Source of the DNA: Planctomycetota bacterium | Lineage (GTDB): Bacteria > Planctomycetota > Planctomycetia > Gemmatales > Gemmataceae | Length of the DNA: 41,867 nucleotides | NCBI GenBank assembly: GCA_021325115.1 | Contig: JAJPHU010000088.1 | Coordinates: 1-41,867 of the forward strand | Direction: 5' to 3' | Shown: positions 22,166-29,798 of the stretch, piece after piece | How the letters are laid out: the number at the start of each line of letters is the position of its first letter | How positions within the stretch are numbered: the stretch's first letter is position 1 | Notes under the pieces: generated by a model | Told to the model about the DNA's origin: nothing | Databases searched by the model: none | The model's input: only the letters and a program-made list of their open reading frames with translations | Made by a program: the position numbers and the translations under genes

Positions 22166-23317
22166 ATGATGCACGTATTGGTGGTAAGTTATTTGGTCGG
22201 ATTTCTGGGGGCTGGCTCTCTATCCTCGGCGACGCCTGGCACGCTGCCGCCCTCTGTCCCGCCAGCGAAACGCGGCCAGCCTGTAGCGCAAGCAAGGCCA
22301 GCTCTTGCCCTTGCTTACGCGGCGGGTTGGCAAGCAGAGGATGCTGCCTTGCCTCCACCGCGTGCGGATGCTTCAACACCTCCGCCCTCGTCGGGGGAAG
22401 GCAAGATGGGAACAATCGTGGAAGAACCGGCCCCAGCACCGCATGAGCTGCCGCAACCATCTGGTGGGACCGCTGTCCCGTCAGCCCCGCTGTTTCGCGA
22501 TGAACCAGCACCGATGCCACGCGAACAGACGCCGCCAGCCCGTTTCGGGAAGCCCGGCGTGCCGCACGACCCATCTCTGCCCGATGTGCAGTCTCTGCAC
22601 CGCGAGATCGAGAACTTGCGGGTAGAACGCGCGGCCATGCTTGCTGAGGAGACAGACTTAACGACCGCCAGGGACCTGCGCACTGCCAAAAGTGCCCAAG
22701 CCGACTTGCAAAAGCGCATTGTCGAATTGATCGCCAAAGTCGCTCAACAAGCCAAAAAAGAGAAAGAAGCAGCCACTGCCTCGTCGCGCACGCCAGCCAG
22801 AGATCAGAAGTCAGAGATCAAAGATCAGAAATCAGCGGCCGGCCCCACGCTGTCTGTCCAGTCTGCACTTCCGGTGCAGCCTCCGCACCGGCCTTCCCCT
22901 TCGGCGTCTGCGAAGCTGCCGGAAGTTCCCAAGCAGAATGAAGGAACGAAGAAAGAAGGAATGCAGAGCGAAGCAGTTACGGATGCGCCGGTCGATCCGC
23001 TGGCGCTGGCCCAGTCGCTCTTTCGGGCGGGAGATTATGCGGCAGCCCTGGACGCCTATCGTAAATTGGACAAAGAGGACCAAAAATTGGAAGATCGCAT
23101 CACCATTCAATACATGATGGCGTGCTGCCTGCGCAAGCTGGGTCAGGTGGACAAAGCATCTCTTCTGTACCGCGAGGTGGCCAATTCGTCCGGTAACGAG
23201 TTTGTGGTAGAAAACGCCCAGTGGTATCTGCGGGCCATGAAAGAGCGGCGCGAACTGGAAGCGCAGTTGGAGGAACTGCGGCAACGCCGCCAAGCAATGA
23301 CGCCGAGGAAACCATGA
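22166..23317 (+). CDS. Proline-rich coiled-coil/TPR protein, probably exported
   Basis: This 383-residue protein begins with a hydrophobic segment (MMHVLVVSYLVGFLGAGSLS) that looks like a signal peptide. A long Pro/Ala-rich stretch follows (to about residue 140), then a coiled coil (LHREIENLRVERAAMLAEE onward). The C-terminal TPR-like region contains ALAQSLFRAGDYAAALDAYR and CLRKLGQVDKASLLYREVAN, ending in a charged helix. The layout recalls CpoB/YbgF-type periplasmic proteins. It sits between flagellar genes, and its stop overlaps the next start (ATGA), so it is coupled to the small helical protein before fliK. A short low-complexity DNA repeat (AGATCAGAA units near 22800-22835) is translated as DQKSEIKDQKS. 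Confidence 0.65.
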   Translation: MMHVLVVSYLVGFLGAGSLSSATPGTLPPSVPPAKRGQPVAQARPALALAYAAGWQAEDAALPPPRADASTPPPSSGEGKMGTIVEEPAPAPHELPQPSGGTAVPSAPLFRDEPAPMPREQTPPARFGKPGVPHDPSLPDVQSLHREIENLRVERAAMLAEETDLTTARDLRTAKSAQADLQKRIVELIAKVAQQAKKEKEAATASSRTPARDQKSEIKDQKSAAGPTLSVQSALPVQPPHRPSPSASAKLPEVPKQNEGTKKEGMQSEAVTDAPVDPLALAQSLFRAGDYAAALDAYRKLDKEDQKLEDRITIQYMMACCLRKLGQVDKASLLYREVANSSGNEFVVENAQWYLRAMKERRELEAQLEELRQRRQAMTPRKP

Positions 23318-23721
23318 ACGCTAGCCCTCAGGCTCTGGCATCCGCACTGTATACGGCTTACCAAGATGTGGCGAAGCGCTACACCGCAGCCTTGCGGATG
23401 GTCGGCGAAGTGGTCGCCGCCTCTCATCGCGGCGAAGCGATCGATGAGCAGCTGGGCCAAGTCTTGGCCTTACTCGCGGAGACAACCAGTCAGGATGTCT
23501 CCCTCGCCCCGGTGAGACAGCAATGGGAACAGGCTGGCCGGCCCTGCAGCGACACCCTGCGTACCGTGATGGAGTCCATTGCTTCGCTCATCCGGCAAAT
23601 CCAGAACGAACTGCAAGTCCTCTCGCAGGCCGTGCAAGCGCGGCGCGATCAGCTGGCCGACGAACTTGACGCTTGCAACCGTCGCTGCCGGATGCAACGC
23701 GCCTATCAGGGGAAATCATGA
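23314..23721 (+). CDS. Small helical protein, possible FlgN/FliT-type export chaperone
   Basis: This 135-residue, almost entirely helical protein (ASALYTAYQDVAKRYTAALR, later RTVMESIASLIRQIQNELQV and AVQARRDQLADELDACNRRC) overlaps the previous stop by ATGA, and its own stop overlaps the fliK start in the same way. No family signature is plain. The size, helical content and place directly before fliK and flgD are what one expects of a flagellar secretion chaperone such as FlgN or FliT, and no other candidate for that role is seen in the window. That role is inference from context. Confidence 0.5.
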   Translation: MNASPQALASALYTAYQDVAKRYTAALRMVGEVVAASHRGEAIDEQLGQVLALLAETTSQDVSLAPVRQQWEQAGRPCSDTLRTVMESIASLIRQIQNELQVLSQAVQARRDQLADELDACNRRCRMQRAYQGKS

Positions 23722-25571
23722 GGGTCCGTAGTCTCGGCAGACTGCACCGGCGCGCGGCATGTGCTATTTTACAGCTGAAGTGCTATACCCACCGAGTTAC
23801 GGACCCCGCTTCCATGCCCGCGCTCTCCACTTTGTCCCTTCTCTCCACTGCTGTTTCCGGCTTGATCAACGTCGCTGGACAGGTGGCGGATGCGCTGCAC
23901 AATGCGAAGTCTGGTTCAAGCGTTTGTTCCCACGTAGAGCATGGGAACGGGGCGTCCTCGAATCAATCCCAGGATGCGAGCCAGCTGGCCAATGTCTTCG
24001 CCGCCTGTCTCGCCGCTGCCACTGCTTCTCCGACCAGCCCGCCGCGCCAGCAAGGGATGCCCTCGCCGACGCCGCCGGCTAAGTCGGCAGCCTTTCCTCA
24101 ATCCGCAAGAGAGAGCGCGCTCTCACTTTTGCCGCTGTCGATGATGCTGGCTGTCGGGCCGACTACGGCGCTAACGGCGGCCACTGCACTGCGTTCCACG
24201 ATGACAGGAGGCAACACAGCTTCCTCTCCGCCAACCACCACGCCTTCCCGCGTTGCCGGGCACGCTGCCTGTATGCCCGACACGTTGCCTGCGTGCCCTA
24301 CCGTACAGACAGCAGCGCGAACTCCGGGAGCGAATGCCCGAAATCTGGGAGCGAACACAATCGGCCCGTCGCTGCCCTCCCTGGTACAGGGGACAGCTCC
24401 AACGGCGCCTACAGCGAAACAACCTGCTGTCGCAGGCGCGAAAATGGACCTGCACTCCCACAGGGAGCATGGAAACAAAGTCCTGGTTGCGAACGTCGGT
24501 GAGCAGACGCTTCCTGCCCCGGGCAAAGGGACGCCAACCACCCAAAGGGGGGGACACCCGTCCTCCGAGTCTCCCCAGCCCAGAGGATCGACGCCTGTCG
24601 CTCAGCAAGTGCTTCCTGCGTCTGGCCAGAAGACGACGACTGAGATTCCCATCCTTGCTCTCCCCGATGTTCCAGGACCGAGCCTGCAAGATAATCCGAA
24701 ATCGGCCGCTGTTTTCAATGCGTCGTTGAGCAGCGAACGATCCGCATCAGCCAGTTCGTCAAACACGCACCAGCCGGCGTCCGCCAGCCGCTCGCCCATG
24801 GAAGCACCATCTGATTCAGGAGTTTCACAGCAAGGTCAAGTGGCTCGCTCTGGTTCCCCCCTTCTGTTTCCCTCTGGTTCCCGAACTCTGTTTGGGAATC
24901 CTCCTTCGCACAACTCGGTTTCGCCTCTGCCGTCGCACGCTGGTGAAGCAGACGCGAAACCAAGCTTCGCAGACAGTGTCTCCAAACAGAGTTTGGGAAC
25001 GAGAAACGACAGTACCAGATACGAATCGACCTCGTCTCTGCCCGTGTTGCCGCTTGTGACGGCGGATGGATCGGCCGGTCCTCTTGCAGGGAACACAGCT
25101 GCAGCGGCATCGAATCATGCACCGACGAACGTGCCGGTTGCCGAACAGCTCAGCCGCGCACTCGTCGCTCAAGCGGCTATCGTCAACCAGGCGGGTCGAA
25201 CGGATTTTCATCTGCGCCTGGAGCCACCGCAGCTGGGCAGCGTGCAAATCCATCTGACGGCCACGAACCACAACACGGTCTCGGCTCGCATCGTCGTCTC
25301 CCAAGAAGGGACGCAGCAATTGATCGCGGGACAGGCGCATCAGTTGCGGCAATCGCTGGCCGAGTCCGGCGTGATGCTGGGCACTTTCGACGTGATGCAT
25401 AGCGGCGGCGGCGGTTTCACACAGGGCGGACACCATCAGCCGCCAGAGCCGCCGCTGCCTCTGACCGACGTGCGGAGTACGTCGGCCACAACAAAACAGA
25501 CGCACGTTCCCACGCTCCGTGTGGGAACGAGGTTATATGTCCCTACGGATGGCATTGACATCCTGGCTTGA
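23718..25571 (+). CDS. fliK: Flagellar hook-length control protein FliK
   Basis: This 617-residue protein ends in the FliK C-terminal domain: FHLRLEPPQLGSVQIHLTAT, then SARIVVSQEGTQQLI and HQLRQSLAESGVMLGTFDVM. That domain switches the export gate from hook to filament substrates once the hook is long enough. The N-terminal three quarters are Ala/Ser/Pro/Thr-rich and disordered, as in other FliK rulers. Five 25-nt palindromes are translated inside it, and one forms its C-terminal tail (THVPTLRVGTRLY). The start at 23718 (ATGA overlap) is favoured by coupling. ATG 23814 gives a more FliK-like N-terminus and would exclude an inverted repeat at 23722-23807, so the start is uncertain. Confidence 0.85.
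   Translation: MRVRSLGRLHRRAACAILQLKCYTHRVTDPASMPALSTLSLLSTAVSGLINVAGQVADALHNAKSGSSVCSHVEHGNGASSNQSQDASQLANVFAACLAAATASPTSPPRQQGMPSPTPPAKSAAFPQSARESALSLLPLSMMLAVGPTTALTAATALRSTMTGGNTASSPPTTTPSRVAGHAACMPDTLPACPTVQTAARTPGANARNLGANTIGPSLPSLVQGTAPTAPTAKQPAVAGAKMDLHSHREHGNKVLVANVGEQTLPAPGKGTPTTQRGGHPSSESPQPRGSTPVAQQVLPASGQKTTTEIPILALPDVPGPSLQDNPKSAAVFNASLSSERSASASSSNTHQPASASRSPMEAPSDSGVSQQGQVARSGSPLLFPSGSRTLFGNPPSHNSVSPLPSHAGEADAKPSFADSVSKQSLGTRNDSTRYESTSSLPVLPLVTADGSAGPLAGNTAAAASNHAPTNVPVAEQLSRALVAQAAIVNQAGRTDFHLRLEPPQLGSVQIHLTATNHNTVSARIVVSQEGTQQLIAGQAHQLRQSLAESGVMLGTFDVMHSGGGGFTQGGHHQPPEPPLPLTDVRSTSATTKQTHVPTLRVGTRLYVPTDGIDILA
23722..23807. repeat. Inverted repeat at the 5' end of fliK
   Basis: The arms GGGTCCGTAGTCTCGG (23722-23737) and CCGAGTTACGGACCCC (23792-23807) pair with a few mismatches around a 54-base centre that contains GTGCTAT twice. 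It may be an inserted element that now supplies the first codons of fliK, or a leader upstream of a start at 23814. Confidence 0.5.
23925..23949. repeat. 25-nt palindrome family, fliK copy 1
   Basis: TGTTCCCACG, TAGAG, CATGGGAACG. It is in frame and encodes CSHVEHGNG. Confidence 0.65.
24453..24477. repeat. 25-nt palindrome family, fliK copy 2 (decayed)
   Basis: CACTCCCACA, GGGAG, CATGGAAACA. It is a mutated copy in frame, encoding HSHREHGNK, close in protein sequence to copy 1. Confidence 0.45.
24876..24900. repeat. 25-nt palindrome family, fliK copy 3
   Basis: GGTTCCCGAA, CTCTG, TTTGGGAATC. It is in frame and encodes GSRTLFGNP. Confidence 0.6.
24977..25001. repeat. 25-nt palindrome family, fliK copy 4
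   Basis: TGTCTCCAAA, CAGAG, TTTGGGAACG. It is in frame and encodes VSKQSLGTR, lying 76 bases after copy 3. Confidence 0.6.
25505..25529. repeat. 25-nt palindrome family, fliK copy 5
   Basis: CGTTCCCACG, CTCCG, TGTGGGAACG, close to the family consensus. It is in frame and encodes VPTLRVGTR near the C-terminus of FliK. Confidence 0.8.
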
Positions 25572-25577
25572 CGAATC

Positions 25578-25647
25578 ACCTCGTTTTAGTTGGGAGCCGC
25601 AGAGCACACTGGCCAGCGTGTCCTGCGACTCCCAACTAAAACGAGGT
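25578..25647. repeat. 70-base near-perfect palindrome between fliK and flgD
   Basis: Two 33-base arms (25578-25610 and 25615-25647) pair with about five mismatches around a GGCC centre. The outer 19 bases on each side are exact (ACCTCGTTTTAGTTGGGAG). It ends just before the flgD ribosome site (GGAGGAA, 25649-25655), so folding could affect flgD translation, or it may end the fliK message. Confidence 0.85.
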
Positions 25648-25665
25648 CATGGAGGAAATAAAGTC

Positions 25666-26073
25666 ATGGCAGTATCGAGCATATCTGGCGGAACTACCCT
25701 GACGACGCAAGGTAGCAGTGGTTCGTCGCAGGTCCTGCTGACTCAGCAGCAATTCCTGCAACTGCTGACAGCGCAGTTACAGAACCAGGATCCCCTCAAC
25801 CCACTCAGCAGCCAGGACTTCACGACGCAGTTGGCCCAACTCTCGACCGTTAGCGGCCTTCAACAGTTGAACAGCAACATTCAACAGCTGTTGCAATTGC
25901 AGCAGCTTAGTCAAGGAGCGGCTCTCATGGGCAAGACAGTCACTTACTCTGGCGCCAACTCATCGGGCAAAGGTGTTGTGCAAGGCGTCAGCCTGCAAAA
26001 TGGCCAACTGCAAGTTCAGGTTGGCGGCCAACAAGTATCGATCAGCCAGATTAACGGCATTGCACAATCGTAG
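25666..26073 (+). CDS. flgD: Flagellar hook assembly scaffold protein FlgD
   Basis: This 135-residue protein is the scaffold that caps the growing hook. It shows the FlgD N-terminal signature FLQLLTAQLQNQDPLNPLSS followed by FTTQLAQLSTVSGLQQLNSN. The C-terminal part (ALMGKTVTYSGANSSGKGVV then LQVQVGGQQVSISQINGI) is a short remnant of the beta domain, so this is the compact form of the family. The start at 25666 is fixed by GGAGGAA about ten bases upstream. The frame is open further back to 25519, but that part runs through the 70-base palindrome. It is followed by a hairpin and flgE. Confidence 0.92.
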   Translation: MAVSSISGGTTLTTQGSSGSSQVLLTQQQFLQLLTAQLQNQDPLNPLSSQDFTTQLAQLSTVSGLQQLNSNIQQLLQLQQLSQGAALMGKTVTYSGANSSGKGVVQGVSLQNGQLQVQVGGQQVSISQINGIAQS

Positions 26074-26075
26074 TC

Positions 26076-26119
26076 TCTTCGGTTAGCCGCGTGCCCTGCG
26101 GGTCGCGGCCAACCGAAAG
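26076..26119. repeat. Hairpin between flgD and flgE
   Basis: The arms TCTTCGGTTAGCCGCG and CGCGGCCAACCGAAAGA (about 26076-26091 and 26104-26119) pair with small mismatches. A left-arm-like sequence, CTTCGGTTAGCCGCGGG, also occurs at about 13434-13450 between motB and motA, so this is probably a dispersed element. Confidence 0.6.
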
Positions 26120-26143
26120 AATTCACACCAGGGAGATGCATCG

Positions 26144-27793
26144 ATGTCTGCTTCATTACTCGCGGGTGTTTCGGGATTGACCGCTGCTCAGGATTTGCTC
26201 GATGTGGTGGGAAACAATCTCGCCAATCTCAATACCACCGGCTTCAAATCGCAAACGCCGTTGTTTTCGGATCTGCTCTATCAGACGTTGTCGCCGGCCT
26301 CGGCGTCCAGCAACGGTAGCGGCACCAATCCGATCCAAATTGGTTACGGCACCTTGACCGCATCCATGGAGACCAACTTCACCCAGGGTGCCTTAAACAC
26401 GACCGGCAATCCCCTTGATGCCGCTATTCAGGGACAGGGCTTTTTCGTGGCCAACGATGGAACGCAAAATCTGTACACGCGCGCCGGCGCCTTCAGCATT
26501 GATGCCGCTGGCTACCTGGTCGATCCGGCCACCGGCTACCTGATTCAGCGCACGGGCACGGTCGGTGAAGCCAGCGCTACCAACCCCGGTTTCCAGACGC
26601 CGGGCAATGACAATATCCTCATTCAGATGGGCACCGGCATTCCAGGCAAGGCGACCTCCACGGTCACGTTGACAGGCAATCTCAGCGCTCAAGCCTCCGG
26701 CCCGTTGGCCCAGACCTTGACCTCGGCGACCCCCTTCCAGACCAGCAGCGGCCCGGCCACGACGGCGACGACCCTCAACAGCCTCTCCGACAACATCCGT
26801 CCGTATCAGCCCGGTGATTCCATCCTCTTGCAGGGCACGACCACATCCGGAACACCGGTCAACGCCACCTTGCCGGTCAATTCCTCGACTACACTCGGCG
26901 ACCTGATTAACGCTATCAATACGGATTTTCCCGGCTCGACCGCATCGCTGAACGGCAACGGCGACCTGATTATCCAGTCCAATACCCCCGGTCCCTCGAA
27001 ATTGAGCGTAACGATCAGCGACAGCGCCGGCGATCAAGGCGCGTCCAGTTGGAGCACTCATACTTTGCAGACGACAACCACAGGCACTGACGGCTCTAGC
27101 GTCAACACGGCCATTCAGATTTACGACACGCAAGGGACGGCGCACACGCTGTCGCTGACGTTTCAGAAGCAGGCCAACAACACGTGGAACTTGACGGCTT
27201 CCATTCCCCCCACCGACGGCACCATGATTAACAACACCGTCACCGGCATTACCTTCAACCCTGACGGTTCCTTCAACATGGTCAGCGGTTCCGGGACTAT
27301 TTCTTTCGCCATTAACGGTCTTCCAACTCCGCAAACGGTGGCCTTGAATTTCGGCACGCCGGGCGGTTTCAACGGACTGACGCAGTTCGGCGGGGGATCG
27401 TCGGTAGCGGCGACGGCCCAGGACGGCTATGCAGCCGGCACGCTCACCAGCGTATCCATCGCCCAGGACGGTACAATCAACGGCCTGTTCAGCAATGGCC
27501 AGATTTTCCCGCTGGCGCAACTGGCCTTGGCCACCTTCGCCAATGTGGATGGACTCAGCCGCGTGGGACAGAATTACTATCAAGCGACGATCAACTCCGG
27601 CTTGCCGCTCATCAGCGGCGGCCAGGTCGGCAATGCCGGTTCCATCCAGGGAGGAGCGCTGGAATCTTCAAACGTGGATGTGTCGAAGGAGTTCACACAG
27701 CTCATCACCGGACAACAGGCTTACGAGGTCAACTCCCGTTCTATCTCCATCAACAACCAGGTGATCCAAGATTTGGTGAACATCATCCACTAA
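26144..27793 (+). CDS. flgE: Flagellar hook protein FlgE
   Basis: This 549-residue protein builds the hook. It has the rod/hook N-terminal signature (LLAGVSGLTAAQDLLDVVGN then NLANLNTTGFKSQ), the central FlgE domain with GQGFFVANDGTQNLYTRAGA, and the conserved C-terminus (SNVDVSKEFTQLITGQQAYE then NSRSISINNQVIQDLVNII). The middle is longer than in E. coli FlgE (about 400 residues), with Thr/Ser-rich beta segments. It follows flgD and ends before a terminator-like hairpin that separates it from the opposing fliN. Confidence 0.95.
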   Translation: MSASLLAGVSGLTAAQDLLDVVGNNLANLNTTGFKSQTPLFSDLLYQTLSPASASSNGSGTNPIQIGYGTLTASMETNFTQGALNTTGNPLDAAIQGQGFFVANDGTQNLYTRAGAFSIDAAGYLVDPATGYLIQRTGTVGEASATNPGFQTPGNDNILIQMGTGIPGKATSTVTLTGNLSAQASGPLAQTLTSATPFQTSSGPATTATTLNSLSDNIRPYQPGDSILLQGTTTSGTPVNATLPVNSSTTLGDLINAINTDFPGSTASLNGNGDLIIQSNTPGPSKLSVTISDSAGDQGASSWSTHTLQTTTTGTDGSSVNTAIQIYDTQGTAHTLSLTFQKQANNTWNLTASIPPTDGTMINNTVTGITFNPDGSFNMVSGSGTISFAINGLPTPQTVALNFGTPGGFNGLTQFGGGSSVAATAQDGYAAGTLTSVSIAQDGTINGLFSNGQIFPLAQLALATFANVDGLSRVGQNYYQATINSGLPLISGGQVGNAGSIQGGALESSNVDVSKEFTQLITGQQAYEVNSRSISINNQVIQDLVNIIH

Positions 27794-27806
27794 AGCGCGG
27801 TATCGC

Positions 27807-27846
27807 GTGCGAGGTATCGTTTTGCACAAAACGCGATACCTCGCAC
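27807..27846. terminator. Bidirectional terminator-like hairpin between flgE and fliN
   Basis: The arms at 27807-27824 and 27827-27846 pair over GTGCGAGGTATCG and TTTTG, with a two-base bulge and a tight loop. It sits between two converging genes and probably ends both transcripts. It almost touches the fliN stop. Confidence 0.65.
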
Positions 27847-27847
27847 A

Positions 27848-28282
27848 CTATATCCGTTTTTTCGGTTCCGCAACTTCCTTAATGCGGACGGCGAAGCGGT
27901 CATCGACAACGACGACTTCGCCGCGCGCCAGCAATACGCCCTGAACCATCAAGTCCACAGGTTCAGCGATGCCGCGATTCAGTTCCAGTACGGAATGGAC
28001 ATTGAGGTTGAGGATAGCGCTGATCGGCAGCGTCACGCGCCCCAGCTCGGCGGTGACGGTGACCGTGACATCAAGCAACCGATCCAACGGTGCCGGCGCT
28101 CCCGAAGGGGGAGCGGCGGACTGCTCGGCGAAATCGGCGACATGGGCCACTACCCCCCTCTTATCCCCTCCCCGCGCGGGGGAGATAAAGGGAGGGGGAT
28201 CGCTGTCCGCATCTTTAAGAGCAGCGGAGGGATGGATAGCGCTGACAGACTCTGGCGCAGGTATTTGGCTTTCCGTGGTCAT
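27848..28282 (-). CDS. fliN: Flagellar motor switch protein FliN
   Basis: This 144-residue protein carries the FliN/SpoA domain in its last 80 residues: LLDVTVTVTAELGRVTLPIS, then LELNRGIAEPVDLMVQGVLL and GEVVVVDDRFAVRI. It forms the lower C ring of the motor. The N-terminal 60 residues are Pro/Ala/Ser-rich and include PPFISPARGGDKRGVV, which is the translation of a GC-rich palindrome (28152-28199). That suggests the extension was partly supplied by a repeat. The stop lies next to the flgE-fliN hairpin, and the start follows fliM by six bases. Confidence 0.93.
   Translation of the reverse strand: MTTESQIPAPESVSAIHPSAALKDADSDPPPFISPARGGDKRGVVAHVADFAEQSAAPPSGAPAPLDRLLDVTVTVTAELGRVTLPISAILNLNVHSVLELNRGIAEPVDLMVQGVLLARGEVVVVDDRFAVRIKEVAEPKKRI
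28152..28199. repeat. GC-rich palindrome translated inside fliN
   Basis: An imperfect palindrome centred on CCCGCGCGGG (28171-28180), flanked by C-rich and G-rich arms with TTAT and ATAAA in matching places. On the minus strand it reads SPARGGDKRG. A relative lies at 39342-39425. Confidence 0.6.
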
Positions 28283-28288
28283 GTTCTC

Positions 28289-29152
28289 TCACTCCCATAG
28301 AGATTCAATTTGCAGCGATTGCCGCGAGCCGACCCGGCCGGGCCAGCCCCGGAACTTCGCCTGCTTATCCACACGAACGGTTAACGGTTCCGAGACGCGC
28401 TGGTTAAGAATCAACAAGTCTCCCTCTGCCAAATCGGCTGCCTGCGCCAGAGGCAGCTCGACCACGCCCAACTCCACGGACACTTCAATCGGCAGCTCAC
28501 GCACCAGCGCCTCCAGCTTGCGCAGCGTGTCCTGCGAGGTCCGCGCGGCCTCGTCTTCTCCCGCTTGGTTGAGAAGCTCGTACAGGGCAGGGTAGGGTGC
28601 CAGCCAGTACCAGTTCTGTTCGCCGAACGAGGTGCGTAAGGTGAAAGTGCATTGCAACACCTCCTCGACCTGAAGAAACAAGCGTGTCCAGCGCGGCGAA
28701 GGCTCAAGTTCCGTCGCCGTCAGTTTCAAGGGGACCTTCCCCGTCCATGTCTCTTGCAAAGCAGCGGCGGGCAACCCCTGCATCAAGTACTCGCATAACG
28801 CCAACTCGACGGTGCTTAGCTCCCGGTCTTCGGGCAGGGCGGTCGGTGTCTCGCCCATCAAGCCGGCAATCAGGGCGAGGACCAGTGGGCGGGGCCAAAC
28901 GAACAGCATCGTCGGCGGCTGACCGGCCAAGGCGACCCGGTAGCCGATCAGGGCGTCGGACAGGCGGGCCAGGGCCTCGGTCGGGGAAGTGATTTCCAGA
29001 GAATGCGGCGTTATTTCGATGCGGAAGGGAAAATGTCGGGCGCCCTTAACAGCAGCCAGTTGGCTGGCCGCGCGCAACCATGCCGTCAAACGTTGCTCCA
29101 GGGTTCCCGCCAGCCGATCCGGCTTGCGAAAGTTGTAGGGCCGGTGCGTCAT
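28289..29152 (-). CDS. fliM: Flagellar motor switch protein FliM, lacking the CheY-binding N-terminus
   Basis: This 287-residue protein belongs to the FliM family, the middle of the C ring that links FliG to FliN. It starts directly at RPYNFRKPDRLAGTLEQRL, the family's RPYDFRRPDR segment, and ends in the SpoA-like domain (VSVELGVVELPLAQAADLAE then GDLLILNQRVSEPLTVRVD). The usual first 30-40 residues, with the EIDALL-type helix that binds CheY-P, are missing. The ATGA overlap with fliL (29149-29152) leaves no room for them. The GGxG loop that contacts FliG (family LFGGDGR) reads GLMGETPT. It is therefore likely to switch differently from the E. coli motor. Confidence 0.9.
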   Translation of the reverse strand: MTHRPYNFRKPDRLAGTLEQRLTAWLRAASQLAAVKGARHFPFRIEITPHSLEITSPTEALARLSDALIGYRVALAGQPPTMLFVWPRPLVLALIAGLMGETPTALPEDRELSTVELALCEYLMQGLPAAALQETWTGKVPLKLTATELEPSPRWTRLFLQVEEVLQCTFTLRTSFGEQNWYWLAPYPALYELLNQAGEDEAARTSQDTLRKLEALVRELPIEVSVELGVVELPLAQAADLAEGDLLILNQRVSEPLTVRVDKQAKFRGWPGRVGSRQSLQIESLWE

Positions 29153-29652
29153 TGCACAACGAATTCTTCAAAGAAGATATCGAGGATTTTCTCCGAGCCA
29201 TCGGAGTACAGTTCCGTGTTGAACTGGTGCCACATTTCGCGGCGTAGCTTGTTCATACCCGCAGCTCCGCTGACCTCTTGGAGCGACTTATCGGATAAAT
29301 GTGCGATCAGCCAGTTCTTCAGGAGTGGCTTTTTCTTCTGAACCAAGTCCGTCAATTCCTTTTCTTCCCGTATATCGCAAACGAGAAGGATCTTGACTTT
29401 CAGGTAGCGCGTTAGGCGATCTTCGTTGAGGTTGACGATGATCTCGCCGAACGGTACGTAGGCCTGTTTGAAACCAGAGCTTTGGCCGTGCGGTTCGTCT
29501 GGCTTGCTGGGACCGTCCTGGGCCGGCGTGCGCAGCAGAAAATAGGGCACCCCCCCGCCGGCCGCCAACGCCAGCAGAGCGCAGGCGAGGAACAAAATCC
29601 AAGTCGTTCGCGTGCCGCTCTTCGCGGGCGGTTCAGCCTTTTCGTTCGCCAT
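29149..29652 (-). CDS. fliL: Flagellar basal body-associated protein FliL
   Basis: This 167-residue inner-membrane protein has a single N-terminal membrane segment (TWILFLACALLALAAGGGVP), followed by a periplasmic domain typical of FliL. That domain includes AYVPFGEIIVNLNEDRLTRY, then YLKVKILLVCDIREEKEL and the C-terminal LDIFFEEFVVQ. FliL supports the stators around the motor. It heads the minus-strand fliL-fliM-fliN block and overlaps fliM by four bases. ATG 29652 has GGAG about ten bases upstream. The 146-base gap to the next gene on its 5' side shows no recognisable promoter. Confidence 0.92.
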   Translation of the reverse strand: MANEKAEPPAKSGTRTTWILFLACALLALAAGGGVPYFLLRTPAQDGPSKPDEPHGQSSGFKQAYVPFGEIIVNLNEDRLTRYLKVKILLVCDIREEKELTDLVQKKKPLLKNWLIAHLSDKSLQEVSGAAGMNKLRREMWHQFNTELYSDGSEKILDIFFEEFVVQ

Positions 29653-29798
29653 GATCAGACGGTCTCCGCTGCGCCTTCGCCCCCGGCGCGTTCAGCCGAT
29701 CCGCCCTCTTTCAGCATCGGTTCGTCGGACGGACGGCCTTGAGGATCATTCGGAATTTAGCGTCCTATGGCCCTGGCGCACAGGCAGCGTGCCCGAGG

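Noticed and set aside
26393..27583. Minus-strand open frame of 396 codons opposite flgE
   Set aside because: flgE is unmistakable; the antisense frame is a by-product of GC-rich codon use.
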